Below the pieces are notes generated by a model that saw nothing but the letters and a program-made list of their open reading frames with translations, made no database searches and was not told the DNA's origin. 64,000 nt of DNA from Phyto melanocephala (taxonomy: Eukaryota; Arthropoda; Insecta; Diptera; Rhinophoridae): the NCBI GenBank assembly GCA_941918925.1, contig OW799234.1:94839978-94903977 (forward strand). The letters are read 5' to 3'. Every line of letters starts with the position of its first letter. The first letter of the stretch is position 1. Made by a program: the position numbers and the translations under genes. This document shows, in pieces, positions 34,857 to 45,910 of this stretch.

Positions 34857-36313
34857 TAGTCCTACATATTTGTTATTCATCTAACAAACATCGTTTATCT
34901 CTTTACATCAACTTTTACACTTAGTGTTTTAATAAACATTTTTTAGACGACTTAACATGGAAAACCCCATATGTAAAATGTTGTATGTTATCCCTCTCAT
35001 TTATTGTTTTCAAATTACATTCAATTTGTTGTTTGTAAAAGAAACATTTTTTATCAGTTTTTATAACTTGAAATCTAATAAATTTCATTCTATTTACTTT
35101 GTCTGCATAGGAATGTGTAGTCCTGTAATCTTTTTCATTGAAAGTATACTTGTGTGTTTGAAGAGTGAAAATAGTTGTGTAAAAGTTTCTTTTTTCTTAC
35201 TAACAACTTATTTATTATAAATATGTTTTGGTCAAATGTCATAGACATTATTCTGTAATATAAACTTTTTCATATACTCATGTACGTACAGATGTGCAAG
35301 CGTATAATACACACAAGTATAAGTATTGTTGTTGCTTGTTCAAAGGACATTTATGATACAACTTTATTACAGGTTTTTTTTTTGGCAATTAGTCGGACGA
35401 AAGAAAAAGTAACGATAAATTTAAGAAGAATATAATTAATTTAAGAAAATTTAAAAAATATTTTTATATTCAACTTAAATTAGTGACTTTAAAGGGTATC
35501 AATTTATGGAAACAATTTTGTAACATTAAAATCTTTTGCTAAACCATAATGTATTAAGAGTGCTTTGAAATTAACTATTGTTGCGGGTATTTAATTTAAG
35601 ACTTTTCGTAAAAAAACCAAAAGAAAGGAAAATCTCTTCTTGACTTAAACGGAGAATAATACCTTGATGCGCTTTATCTAGTTGTGCTTCACTAAGCTAA
35701 GAAAAGGATAAAGGCACTAAATATATATTGTGGTAATCAACTTATTGCACACAATAGACCAATTTTTTGTGTTCGTGTAATACATTAGGTCTGTAATTGT
35801 AAGATGGTTGCCTTTTTGTCCTGATATTATAGCCTTAGTGAGTATGCAATGCTCATTCATGCAATTGAATGGTTTAACAAGATTTTTATATGGTTCATGC
35901 TCGTTTAGTGTTGCATGAATGATATGTAAGTGGATTTAGAGAAAATGACTATTTATCATTTTATGCTGCTTTAATTTACAAGAAAAAGCTTTATAGTATA
36001 TTAAAGTATTCGTTGTTAGGCGTATGAGTATAGTGAATAAAAAAATCTGGCAATCTAAATATTGGTTTCATAATAAGTTTGAATAATAAAAATAAATATT
36101 TAAAGACTATTAATTTTGGTTACTGATTTGTGTTTTGATTAACATCCAACTGCTTAAATATGGCTTTTAATATTTTAGCACCAGAGAAAAGTGGCGTTCT
36201 TATTGAAGAACAAAAGTTAATAAATTTGTAAACCAAATGAAGATTCATGGTCCGCCCTGTATATCCTGTACAGTCACACCGCATCCAGATTTTTATTTCA
36301 CGTTTTATGGGCT
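34857..36313. other. AT-rich stretch without recognisable features
   Basis: A hydrophobic 87-codon frame (34957-35220) starts with ATG but shows no family motif, and its codons follow the local AT bias. No splice-bounded exon was recognised. Confidence 0.45.
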
Positions 36314-36622
36314 TTATTATACCCGCCACCAAAAAAATGGTGGGGGTATATTCATTTTGTCATTCCGTTTGTAACACATCGAAATATCCATTTTAGACCC
36401 CATAAAGTATATATATCCTGAATCAGGATTTGATTTGATGACGATCAAGCTATGTCCGTCCGTCTGTTAAAAGCACGATAGAGGTCGCGCCGAAAAAGCT
36501 AGGGGGCTCAAATTTTGCCAGAATCTTTCTTATAGACAAGGTTTGTTTGTTATTGAAAATGGGCTACATCGGAATATTAGGAAGAGAGTTATAGCTCGTA
36601 CTGCAAGAGTAGGTCTAAAAAA

Positions 36623-37364
36623 CGGGTGTCCCAACTAGAATGCAATTTTTAAATTTGGCGCCATTCGAAGTGTCATTGTTTGACATTTGAACAATTGTTA
36701 TTGCTTGCTAGTTGAGAGTACGAGGTTAGTAAATATGGAGCGCTACACGAATGAACAACGCATTCTCATTGTGAAATTGTTTTACCAAAATGATAAAAGT
36801 TTTGCGGCTACATTTCGCAAATTGCGATCATCCCATTTCCATCTTGATGGCTTCGTTAATAGGCAGAATTGTCGCATTTGGGGTGAGGAAAATCCTCGAG
36901 TGATTCACGAGAAGCAAATGCATCCTCAACGTGTCACTGTGTGGTGTGGTTTTTAGGCCGGAGGAATCATTGGACCTTTTTTTTATGACAATGAGGAGGG
37001 TCAAGCGAAAGCAGTCAATGGTGTTCGGTATCGTGAAATGATAACCAGTTTTTTCTTGCCTAGAATTGAAGAAATGAATGTGGAGGGCATGTGGTTTCAA
37101 CAAGATGGCGACGACTCAAGCCTTAAAAGAGGAAATTGGACGCTGCATTTATGAAATACCGCAGCATTTATGCAAAAAGGTCATTGAAAATTTCATTAAA
37201 AGATCGCGTGTTTGCCAGCAAAGCCGCGGCGGCCATCTGCACGATATATTGTTCCATACATAACCTCATTCTGTCTACTTTACGATTTAATAAAGTTTCA
37301 CGTTTTTTTTTTTAATATCTGTGTTATTTAAAATTTAAAAATTGCGATCTAGTTGGGACACCCG
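36623..37364 (+). mobile_element. Internally deleted mariner with 32-bp terminal inverted repeats
   Basis: The left end CGGGTGTCCCAACTAGAATG, then CAATTTTTAAAT (36623-36654), and the right end (37333-37364) are inverted copies over 32 bp with two mismatches. TA follows shortly after the right end (CCCGATATAA). The left TA is lost (AAAAAA before CGGG). At 742 bp it is much shorter than an intact mariner of about 1.3 kb. The long, well-kept inverted repeats mean it could once have been mobilised in trans. Confidence 0.9.
36735..37263 (+). pseudogene. Mariner-type transposase, internally deleted
   Basis: It opens MERYTNEQRILIVKLFYQND and KSFAATFRKLR, the N-terminal helix-turn-helix start. It then jumps directly to HFHLDGFVNRQNCRIWGEEN and MHPQRVTVWCGF, so about 120 residues including the first catalytic Asp (usually in SDEAHF) are deleted. 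A Trp codon has become TAG at 36954-36956, after which the same frame continues AGGIIGPFFFDN...MWFQQDG, keeping the second catalytic Asp. A further deletion removes the third catalytic region. In a shifted frame the C-terminus reads ALKEEIGRCIYEIP, then CQQSRGGHLHDILFHT and a stop. A DNA cut-and-paste transposase in origin, certainly inactive. Confidence 0.92.
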
Positions 37365-37500
37365 ATATAATACTATTTTTGGGGTTATATAACTTTTAGA
37401 AAATGGGTTGACATGTCGTAGTGAATCATGGTCTCAAAATTGGGGTTATTTAGCTTTTTTCAGTTTGTGGTCATTTTGGGGCCATACCCACTGCAAAAGT

Positions 37501-39004
37501 CTTATATAATTTTTTTTTGATCTTTTAAAAAAAAAAACTCCGTGTAAATATAGTAAATAATAATAAAATGTGATTTTTTATTTACTGAAAATTTTTAAAT
37601 TTCATCTAAAGGAACCGTAGCGATGTTTGTATGAAATTTTCAAAAAATTTTAAAGTTCTTGATCATTTGAATCCTTTCAAATATTTAAAGTTCGAGAAAT
37701 TACTATACAAATAGAAAACCTCAAGTAAATAATATTTTTCATTCTGTTGTACTTACCCAGATTCGAGGAAATATGGTACACACATGGAGTTCACGTACAA
37801 ATACAAAAAGTAAGGGCAGTGCCATGCCTCTTGTAGAAATATATTGGTGTCTTTTTGATACTAAAAAGTAAGAAAATAAATCCTGGTTTAAATAACTGAG
37901 TAAAGAGGTTCAATCGATTATTAATATTTTAATATAAAATTATTTTGTGATTCTTATGTTAAAAATATCGAAATGTGTTGGTTGCTTTAATTTTATATAT
38001 AATTGATTTTTTAAAACAGCTAATAATTTTAATTAGATTTTAAATATAAAACCCCTTTAATACTGCTGAAAACTTAATTTACTTAAATTTTTAATAAATA
38101 TTCGTTTTATAAAAACATTTTAGATCAATTTTCAATTATTTTTTAATAGAAAAATTTATATACATAAACTTTAATACTTTTTATATTGTTTTTGCTTAAC
38201 GTAATTTTATCTGCAAACAGCACCATTTTAAGAATCCTCTATACATTTGATAACTTCAAAGTCATAAAGCTACAGAGAAAAATAACAGCTTTATGGAAAA
38301 ACAAAACTAATAAAGAACGAAAAATTAAAATTATATGAAAAGGAAAAGATCAAAACATTTACTCAAAAGATATATTTGACAATAACACTTGCGTTGAGTG
38401 ACTGTGTTTTTGTAGCTGATATCATGCGGTAAAGAAAGTGCGTTATAAAATTGTTATTATCACACCATTATGATACTTCCAGATGCTTATCAGCAGCATC
38501 ACATCATCACCATCATCATTAACATTATTATTATGATTGTGATTGTGATAAAGTGATAAAACTTTTAGCAGAAAATATTATATTTACCTAATACATATAG
38601 GTATGCATAAACACATACATAAATATGCATGTATGTATGTATGTATGAATTTGTCTATACTACAACACGTGAATAGAAAACTTTTCAGTAATAAGGAAGA
38701 AGGGAAGGAAGGAAGGAAACTGTAAAATGAGAAATATATGGATGTGATGAACCATATGAATCCACCACCAATACTCAGACTTCCTCTGAAGTAAACACAT
38801 AAAAACAAATTTTCTGTAAAATTTGTTAAATTTTCTCAACGGTTCCTGTAGCTGCGGGTGGTCTATATTTAACAAAAGAAAATTGTACAATAACCTAAGA
38901 CAAATGTCTAGTTCTTAATTAATCTTTAATTTAAGCATGAAAATTTTTTCAGTGTAAAAAAAAACACTCATGACATGGTCAGTAAGCTTTGCTGTTCCAC
39001 TTTG
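37501..39004. other. AT-rich stretch with three microsatellites
   Basis: CAT/ATC simple sequence lies at 38495-38525, ATGT at about 38622-38648 and GGAA at about 38700-38718. No gene or transposon end was seen. The minus frames at 38584-38890 are the antisense of these repeats. Confidence 0.5.
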
Positions 39005-40065
39005 ATTAGACTTACAAACGAACAACGCCGCAAATCATTGGATTTTTTTAAATCAATATTCGTGCTGTGACCAAATTTTGCAACAGTTTCAATTTATTGG
39101 ATAAAAGTACACCGAACCGTAGGTGAAGAGTTCGTATCGAGAAGAATATGGCTGTCATGGGTGTAACTAGTTCACTCTGCAGTGACAATCATATACCCAG
39201 AATTATTTTTGCAACGCTTTCATAATTAAAATAACTTAATTATTTGAATTTATAAATAAAGTCAACACAGTTAAAAAAAATTTGACAAAAGGGAACAATT
39301 GTTTTAAGCTTTTATCAACCCCAAATTTTAACTGCGCCAATGTGTTTACAACTCTTCAAAGACAAAAAGCAAGGCCTATGGCTTTAAAAGAATAAAAGCG
39401 GTAAAATTTAAAAAGAATGGAAGCAAAACACACCGACCATTACTTTAATTTTTAGACAATATTCATCAATAAAACGAAATTTGATTAAACTTTTACTCGA
39501 AAGCAATTCACATAAATTTGTATTTATGAACATTAAAAGGATAGCTCAGTCTGTAATGGAAGTCATTTGCTGGGATTAAGCTTTATTAATAATCTGATAA
39601 GCACTATAACACTAGAACAGGTTTTTTAAAAAATTGTTGTCACCAATAAATACCCGAAAATTGCTAAAATATCAACGCAGTTGCTGTTGAATCGGTCAGT
39701 ATCAATAAAGATCATGATATGTCAATTCGTTGCGGTTGTTAAAAATAAGGCTTGTGTTAATCGATCACAGTACGATGATTACAGACTTTTTTTTTACAAA
39801 AAAAGGATGAATTGGAGTTGCTTAAGATGCGGTTTCATCAAGACGGTGGCAAATGTCATACGGTGCTTGACACCATGAACGTTTTGAGAGGCAAGTTTGG
39901 TAAAGAATTAATTTCACATATTGGAGACCAGTAGCCGAAAAGATCATTAGATTTGCCTATTGTTTTGTAGGGATATGTTAAGCCTCTCCTGTACAGGGAC
40001 AAGCCAGCTGCTATTTAAACTTTCGAAGGTAACAATATAGATACCGGCCGAAATACTGGAAAAAG
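39005..40065 (+). pseudogene. Heavily decayed mariner transposase
   Basis: At the left, TNEQRRKSLDFF (about 39018) recalls the mariner N-terminus, followed by ATVSIYWIKVHRTVGEEFVS. At 39827 the frame reads MRFHQDGGKCHTVLDTMNVL, RGKFGKELISH. HQDGGKCHT corresponds to the QQDGATCHT motif holding the second catalytic Asp. Next comes SLDLPIVL-stop-GYVKPLLYRDKPAA, aligning with the third-Asp region and the WGY(V/L)K segment, with Trp changed to stop. Several frameshifts are present. No inverted repeats were found, so the outer limits are approximate. Older than the copy at 36623. Confidence 0.75.
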
Positions 40066-40780
40066 TATGATGAATTAACCATCTACGGCGTATCTGCTAG
40101 CAATATTAATATTAAATAATTTAGAAAACGTATATAGCAAGCAGTTTATTGGGCGAAATAAATATTATATTTATTGTTGTTATGCTTTTTACACAAGAGA
40201 GTAAAATGGTCACAGGTACGAAGGCCCTAACTCAAATAATTGTAACTTTATAGGAGAATGAAAAAACTAAGTAGTAATTGTAAATTCCGGGGAGGTGTAA
40301 ATGGGTATTGGTAAGTTATTTTTTTTCTGGCAACTTTCAGCTTAAGTTTGTGTAATTTTAATTTTTGTCCGGGCAATGTTGATTTAAGTAGCAACATCAT
40401 ATAGTCCCTGCTTAGTTAATTTTTATACCCTTCACCTGTGGTGTACAAGGGTATATATAGCTTTGTCATTCCGTTTGTAATTTCTACATTTTTCATTTCC
40501 GACCCTATAAAGTATACATATATTTTCTGAAAGCTTATGAATAGAGGAGTCGTTTAGCCCTGAACGTCTGTCCGTCTGTCCGTGTGTTGGTTGAAATCAA
40601 ATTTTAGAAGCAACTATATGTTCCTCATGATATCAATCTCTTGGAAATATCCAGGAATGAATCACTATTGAAATTCAGCACAATCGCCCCATAACTTTCT
40701 GAGATATGAGCAAAAAACCACGACCTTCTCGTTTTTGTCACAATTACAACAACAACCTACATACATACTGGTTAAAGTAA

Positions 40781-42518
40781 AGCTCTGTACAGACGGTTGT
40801 CAGATTTTACTTAATTGCTACACCTAAACATATGCTAACAATGGAATGACAATGAAGAATTACTTCCATAAGGTAAATTGTCAGTTCTGACGGTTGTAAG
40901 ACTTTTTTCAGAAAAGCTGACAATTTCATTGGCAGATGTTGTTCTGACAATAACATTATCTGACGATGTTGTCCGACAAAAAATTGTAAGTTTAGACGGT
41001 TGTCAGATGACGGTATAAAAAAAATTGGCAGATCTGTTGTCAGAAATTGCTTTGGTCATGTTTTTTTACAATCTTAGATTCCGATAGCGTCTGGGGATCT
41101 AGAAAAGCTTTCACAAATTTAAAAATGTAATACTCTGTACCGTCCTCTTCATATTTACAATAATTTTTATTATTTTCATTTTGTTCTCCACTTATTGACA
41201 CAAATCTAAACTGAAACAAGAAACACGCAAGAAAATTAACAATTTTTTTTTGCACAACAGCTGTTGCATTGAAAGAGCGTTTTGCAGTGATGCCATATGA
41301 AAATACATACTTAAAATTCTCACGTTTTTAAAAAATCTCCTAAATTTTTCCTAGTATACAATTTATGTAAAAAAATTATGAAAAAGGTTCAAATTCAAGA
41401 TGGCCGTCATGACAGAATGGCGAACAAATTTGTATAATGAGTGAATTTTAGTTATTAAAAATTTATCTAATTTACCCCCTGCAATATTGGGATCAAATTA
41501 AAGGAACTGACAAGTAGAATACAGAATATCATGTATAACCTATAAAAATCAAGATGAACGCCATGACAAAATATCGAACAAATTTGTATACATAAGATGA
41601 TTTTTGTAATTAAAAACTTACCGCCATCAATAGTGGTATCAAATGAAAGGGCTTGACCTGTAAAATACAGTAGGCTTAACAAAAATTCTTTATTTAAGAT
41701 GGCGTCCAACACAAAAGGGCGAATTACATATTTGTAATTCAACATGGGTATTAAATAAAAGGGCTTGAATAGTAAAATAGATTACGCTATAAATCAATAA
41801 ATATAATTATATTTTGATAATTAAAATTTTACTCTCTACAATATTGGTATCAAATGAAAAGGCATAGTTAGCATGTATTATTTCGTATATGCAAGTATGT
41901 ATGAACGTATAGAAGTCCGAGATTATGTAGTTTGTATATGTATGTATAGACGTCTATGATTATAGTGTTTATATATATTTTTGCATATACTACAAACATA
42001 TGTATGTATATTTTTGCTATCAACTTTTCTTTGTAAATTATGATCAAGTTAATATCTGCATAATTCAAGCGAGTGCTGGTGACATACATATATAGTAGAT
42101 TAGTCATGGTCGAATATAACGTTCTTAATTGTTTTTATGTATAAATATAATAGAAAGTACAAGAAAATTCCTAAAAACAACATTCTATTCAACAATACTA
42201 AAAGCAACATTTTATACATCTGACATCACTAACTTGTATGACAATGACGCCATTGTCATATGCACAAAACTTGTACATCTGCCAATATAAAATTATCTGA
42301 CAACATGTTTCAATGGTCTGACAATAACGATGAAGGTTGTTCAGACGATTGCAATATATCTGACAATATTGTTGTCAGGTTGCCGTCTATCAATGGTATG
42401 ACAATGACTTTTCTGCCAACATTGTTATGCAAACATTGCCAGTTCACACGGTTGTAAGGTATTTGCTACCAATTTTTCACACAATATTGTACGATCTGAC
42501 AACCGTGTGTACGAAGCT
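40781..42518. mobile_element. PIF/Harbinger-like non-autonomous element with TTGTCAG repeats
   Basis: The left end AGCTCTGTACAGACGGTTGT, CAGAT (40781-40805) and the right end ATCTGACAACCGTGTGTACG, AAGCT (42494-42518) are inverted repeats with about three mismatches. TAA lies on both sides (40778-40780 and 42519-42521), matching the TWA target preference of PIF/Harbinger elements. That class assignment is inference. Subterminal regions (40800-41050 and 42210-42500) are packed with TTGTCAG/CTGACAA motifs. A short minus frame (41040-41255) follows an acceptor-like CTTGTTTCAG and could be a scrap of an element-encoded protein. The middle holds a mini-me-type array, so a further insertion or rearrangement occurred. 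Confidence 0.65.
41397..41860 (+). repeat. Three-unit tandem array, about 150 bp
   Basis: Units begin AAGATGG or AAGATGA at 41397, 41551 and 41696 (spacings 154 and 145 bp). Each contains GGCGAACAAATTTGTAT-like sequence and then AATATTGG..TCAAATGAAAGGGCTTGA. The same module, reversed, is in copy B and at 1100-1240, and in plus sense in copy A. Confidence 0.8.
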
Positions 42519-42545
42519 TAAGAGTGGCATCGAATTCCAGCTGAG

Positions 42546-42733
42546 CCAAAAAAATTTTATTTTATTTATTTAATATATTATTTATATTTTATTATTATTT
42601 TTTTATATTTTTTTCTTAATAATTTTTTTAAAATTTTTTTTTAAATTTTTTTTTAATTTATTTTTAAATTTTTTTTTTTTTAATTTTTTTTATTATTTTT
42701 TTTATTTTTAATATATTTTTTTTCTATTTTTTC
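42546..42733. repeat. A/T-only low-complexity tract
   Basis: Nearly 190 bases of T-rich sequence with interspersed A runs lie close to the 3' end of copy D. Slippage expansion is the likely origin. Confidence 0.85.
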
Positions 42734-42876
42734 TTTGTTATGGTTTTTACATGTATGTACATATGTACGTATTTTATATGAGATGAATGGTGATACAAAC
42801 AATTGTTATTGCATGACTACACGTTGTGAAGGGTATATAAGATTCGGCATGGCCGAATATAGCACTGTTACTTGTT

Positions 42877-44639
42877 AATATTTCATTTGTCAAAATTTTA
42901 CTTAAATAAATTTTGTGGATATAATTTTAAATGGAACTTAATGAATTAGTTATCCAAAGCTTTTTTCAGAAAAGTAGCAGTCCGAAAGAAAAATAATGTG
43001 CATGTATAATTTTTCAAAATGAAGCTTTGATTTGCAGTAAATTTTTTTTTTAAATCATTGGATCGTGCAATAGAAAAAAAATTAGAATATTTTATGAAAA
43101 GTGGCAATTAAAAACTTAGTCATACAAATTTCCTACATTTGTTTTAACTAAGTTCTTACACTTTAATATAGTAGCACTTGATACTCCCCCTACATGTCCT
43201 AAACCATTTCTAAAATTTATTTATTTTTTATTCATTTTTTTGCGTGTCTATAGAGATGCCCTTCCTGCATTTGTAATAACAATTCATTCAAAATTCACAA
43301 ATTTATCGTTGTTAACCTGCTCATCAACAGTAACTGTAATAGCGAAAACAAATTTCAACTTCTGAACCCAACTCTGGATCGTTTCAACCACATTATCTAC
43401 CGTGCAGAAATAAAAAAAAATAGAGAAATACGTATAAAACATGAACCTTTTGACGGGTCACATGCTTAACAAGAGACTTAAATAAAATAAGAAGCAAAAG
43501 CACAAATATATTTGGATGTATAAAATCGTAATAATAATAATAATATGACAACGACTACGATTCATACAATGACAACGTTTTGCATTTTTTAGTTTCATTT
43601 AAGCTCATAAAAATATAAAAGAATTTTCATGATTTCATTTTGCAATTTAATATTTTTTTGTACAAAATATACATTCATTCTAACATTATTAATACTGCAC
43701 ACACACCGTAGAGACAACATTTATACCATTTATGTTTATACACACCTGTGCTGGAGTGTGTAGTTGCATAAAAAATTATTTTTGTATGTTTAAGAAGATA
43801 TTAGTTTTTTCTCTTTGCTTTTCATACTTCATTTTTTCCTTTTCATATTTATTTTTGTTTGTATGAGTGTATGTGTGTGTATGTGTGTGTATGTATTTGC
43901 ATTTAGAAATCGGTACATTCAGTCTTACTTCCGCTATGATTTGATTTCCTTTTACCATTCTATTATATTCATCGTCAACAGGAACAGGATCTTAACCGTA
44001 GTTTAAAGTGTTGAATCGTTTTAGTTGTTGTCACTATTGTACTGATTTGGCTGTTGTATGCGAATGGAGGTGTTAAAGAACATGCTCATATAATTTGAAG
44101 AGTAATGGGGAATACATGTGTATAACTACTAGTTTATTTGTAAGTATATTTTTATTAAGGTTGCACTATATGTGAGCGGTCATACCAGATGGATTTATAT
44201 ACTTTTAAATTAACTTGAGATCTATTTTGCGTTTAACAGTTAGTGGGTATCTATCGCGATAGACAAAGCGATCGTCTTTTAGTACTCAAATATCTACGCA
44301 TATTTTCACTTATAATTGATAAACAATTTTGTTAAAATCTAGATTTAAAAATTAATTGCTATGAATTTCTTCTTGAAAACTTGAATACCATATTTATTTG
44401 CAAAATATTTTTATAGCTATATCCACAAGTTTTGATTTGTGTTTTATATAGTTAGAGCAAATAAGAGATTCTCAACCTTAAAGGGCATTTTAGTACCCAC
44501 AAGGCTTTAAAATTGTTCACTATTTTTTCGGGATGTAGAGATAAAAGTAACAAGTAGGAGCAGTATATTTTCTATTTATTTATTATTTTGTTATTAACTG
44601 TAATCGCTATGGAATAATCTTTTTATACTAAAATGTGAA
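42877..44639. other. AT-rich stretch with a GT microsatellite
   Basis: GTGTGTATGT-type sequence lies at about 43865-43897. The 14-bp palindrome TCTATCGCGATAGA is near 44249. No gene or transposon end was recognised. Confidence 0.45.
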
Positions 44640-45910
44640 TAACTTTCTTTGTATAACTTTGATATGCTACTAAAATATTTTCGTAATTTTAGTCCTTCAA
44701 TGAAAGTGGGCGTTAAAGTAGGCGTGTTAAAGTTGTTTCTACTAATGAATGCAACTTAGATGTTTCAATATAGTCCTTTATTATTCCAAAATCTTTATTC
44801 ATAGAGAAATTATATGAATTTGAGATAAGCCGTTACATGGGGGTAGGCGTAAAAGTGGGCGTGTTACCTAAATTTTCCGGCATAACAATGATAGTGACTA
44901 GAAGGATATATGTAGCAAATTTCATCATCATACCTCTTTGTCATTTGTATGAGCCATTAAGTTTCATTAACAGTGGATAATGTGAAAAGTGTGCGTTAAA
45001 GTAGGCGTGTCAATAAAGTTTCAGCTAATAAATACCACTTAGATATGGTCCTTTATTCTTTCACAACTTTCTCCATAGAGAAATTATACGAATTTAAGGT
45101 AAAGCGCTATATGGAAGGTAGGCTTTAAAGAGGGCGTGTCACCTTAATTTTCTGGCATAGCAATAAAATTGATTAACTATATGTACGAAACCGTAATATC
45201 ATACCTCTAATTTTGTCGGTTTTATGAGTTTTTAAATTTCATTAACAGCAGATTACGTGAAAAGTGGGCGTTAGAGTAGGCGTATTGAAGTAGTTTCTGC
45301 CAATAAACTCAACTCAGACATTTCAATACAGAGTCCTTTATTCCTCCAAAATCTTTATTCATGGAAAAATTATATGAATTTGAGATAAAGCGTTATATGG
45401 CATATGGTCTTAAAAGTTGGCGTGTCACATTTATTTTCCGTTAGTACAAAGACTTTGTCTAAGAAGCAATGCTAGAAAAATTGCAGAATCGTACATCTAA
45501 TTTCGTCAGTTTAATTACGTTTTAAATTTTGTATATACCGAAAAATACACTGTGCGGTATAAAGTTTCGTACATTTTGATCTTTAACTCCTTTCCTAATG
45601 AATAGATTTAAGCAATTTTCAGGGAAAAATATTTTTTTTACTCAGGAAATATACATTCGAAATTTCATGGCTATACGTTAATTTGGACACAATTGCATAT
45701 TATTCCATGTTGGAAGGATATTGTTTTTTCTTTTACCTACTCTTGTATTACGAGCTATAACGCTCTTCCTAATATTCCCATTTAGCCCATCTTCAATATC
45801 AAATAAGCCTTGTGTATAAGAAATATTTTTGCTCTAGCTTTTTGGTTCGAGCTTTATTGTGCTTTCAACAGACGGACAGATGGATGAACATACCTTGGTC
45901 GTTATATAGT
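44640..45910 (-). mobile_element. Mini-me-like element, copy F, with a 280-bp tandem array
   Basis: The segment 45735-45890 is the reverse complement of the copy E 5' module and includes the reversed GTCY run ACAGACGGACAGATGGAT. Below it are three tandem units whose GTGGGCGTTAAAGTAGGCG-like cores start at 44706, 44989 and 45264 (spacings 283 and 275 bp). Each unit also has CTTTATTCATAGAGAAATTA, ATGAATTTGAGATAA and a second GGCGTGTCAC core. Neither terminal hairpin is visible, so the outer limits are estimates. Confidence 0.7.

Larger units (their letters stand above)
36314..37500 (+). mobile_element. Mini-me-like element, copy E, interrupted by mariner
   Basis: The 5' terminal hairpin is intact: TATACCCGCCACC, an A-rich loop, then GGTGGGGGTATA (36319-36351). 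TTTGTCATTCCGTTTGTAAC follows. Next is CCCCATAAAGTATATATATC, the TA-rich segment and conserved core, then GTCCGTCCGTCTGT (36454-36467). The following module (GCTAGGGGGCTC...TATAGCTCGTACTGCAAGAG) matches copy F in reverse at 45735-45870. A mariner sits at 36623-37364. The tail beyond about 37365 is only loosely recognisable and no 3' hairpin is present. Confidence 0.8.
40421..42876 (+). mobile_element. Mini-me-like element, copy D, enlarged by nested insertions
   Basis: The 5' end is TTTTATACCCTTCACCTG with a matching AAGGGTATA hairpin arm. TTTGTCATTCCGTTTGTAAT, GACCCTATAAAGTATACATA, TATTTTCTGAAAGC and GTCTGTCCGTCTGTCCGT (40566-40583) follow. The 3' end is GAAGGGTATATAAGATTCGG, CATGGCCGAATATAGCAC, TGTTACTTG. 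The order of TA-rich segment, conserved core and GTCY run is what defines mini-me elements, described from dipterans as sources of microsatellites. At 2.46 kb this copy is about twice the length of copy C because of the inverted-repeat element at 40781-42518. Confidence 0.85.

Noticed and set aside
34957..35220. Hydrophobic 87-codon frame as a possible membrane protein
   Set aside because: No family motif; high Phe/Leu/Ile content is expected from T-rich DNA, and there is no composition change at its borders.
39538..39590. TAGCTCAGTCTG, resembling a tRNA A box
   Set aside because: No B box at the expected distance (about 44 bp) and no cloverleaf pairing; not a tRNA gene or clear SINE head.
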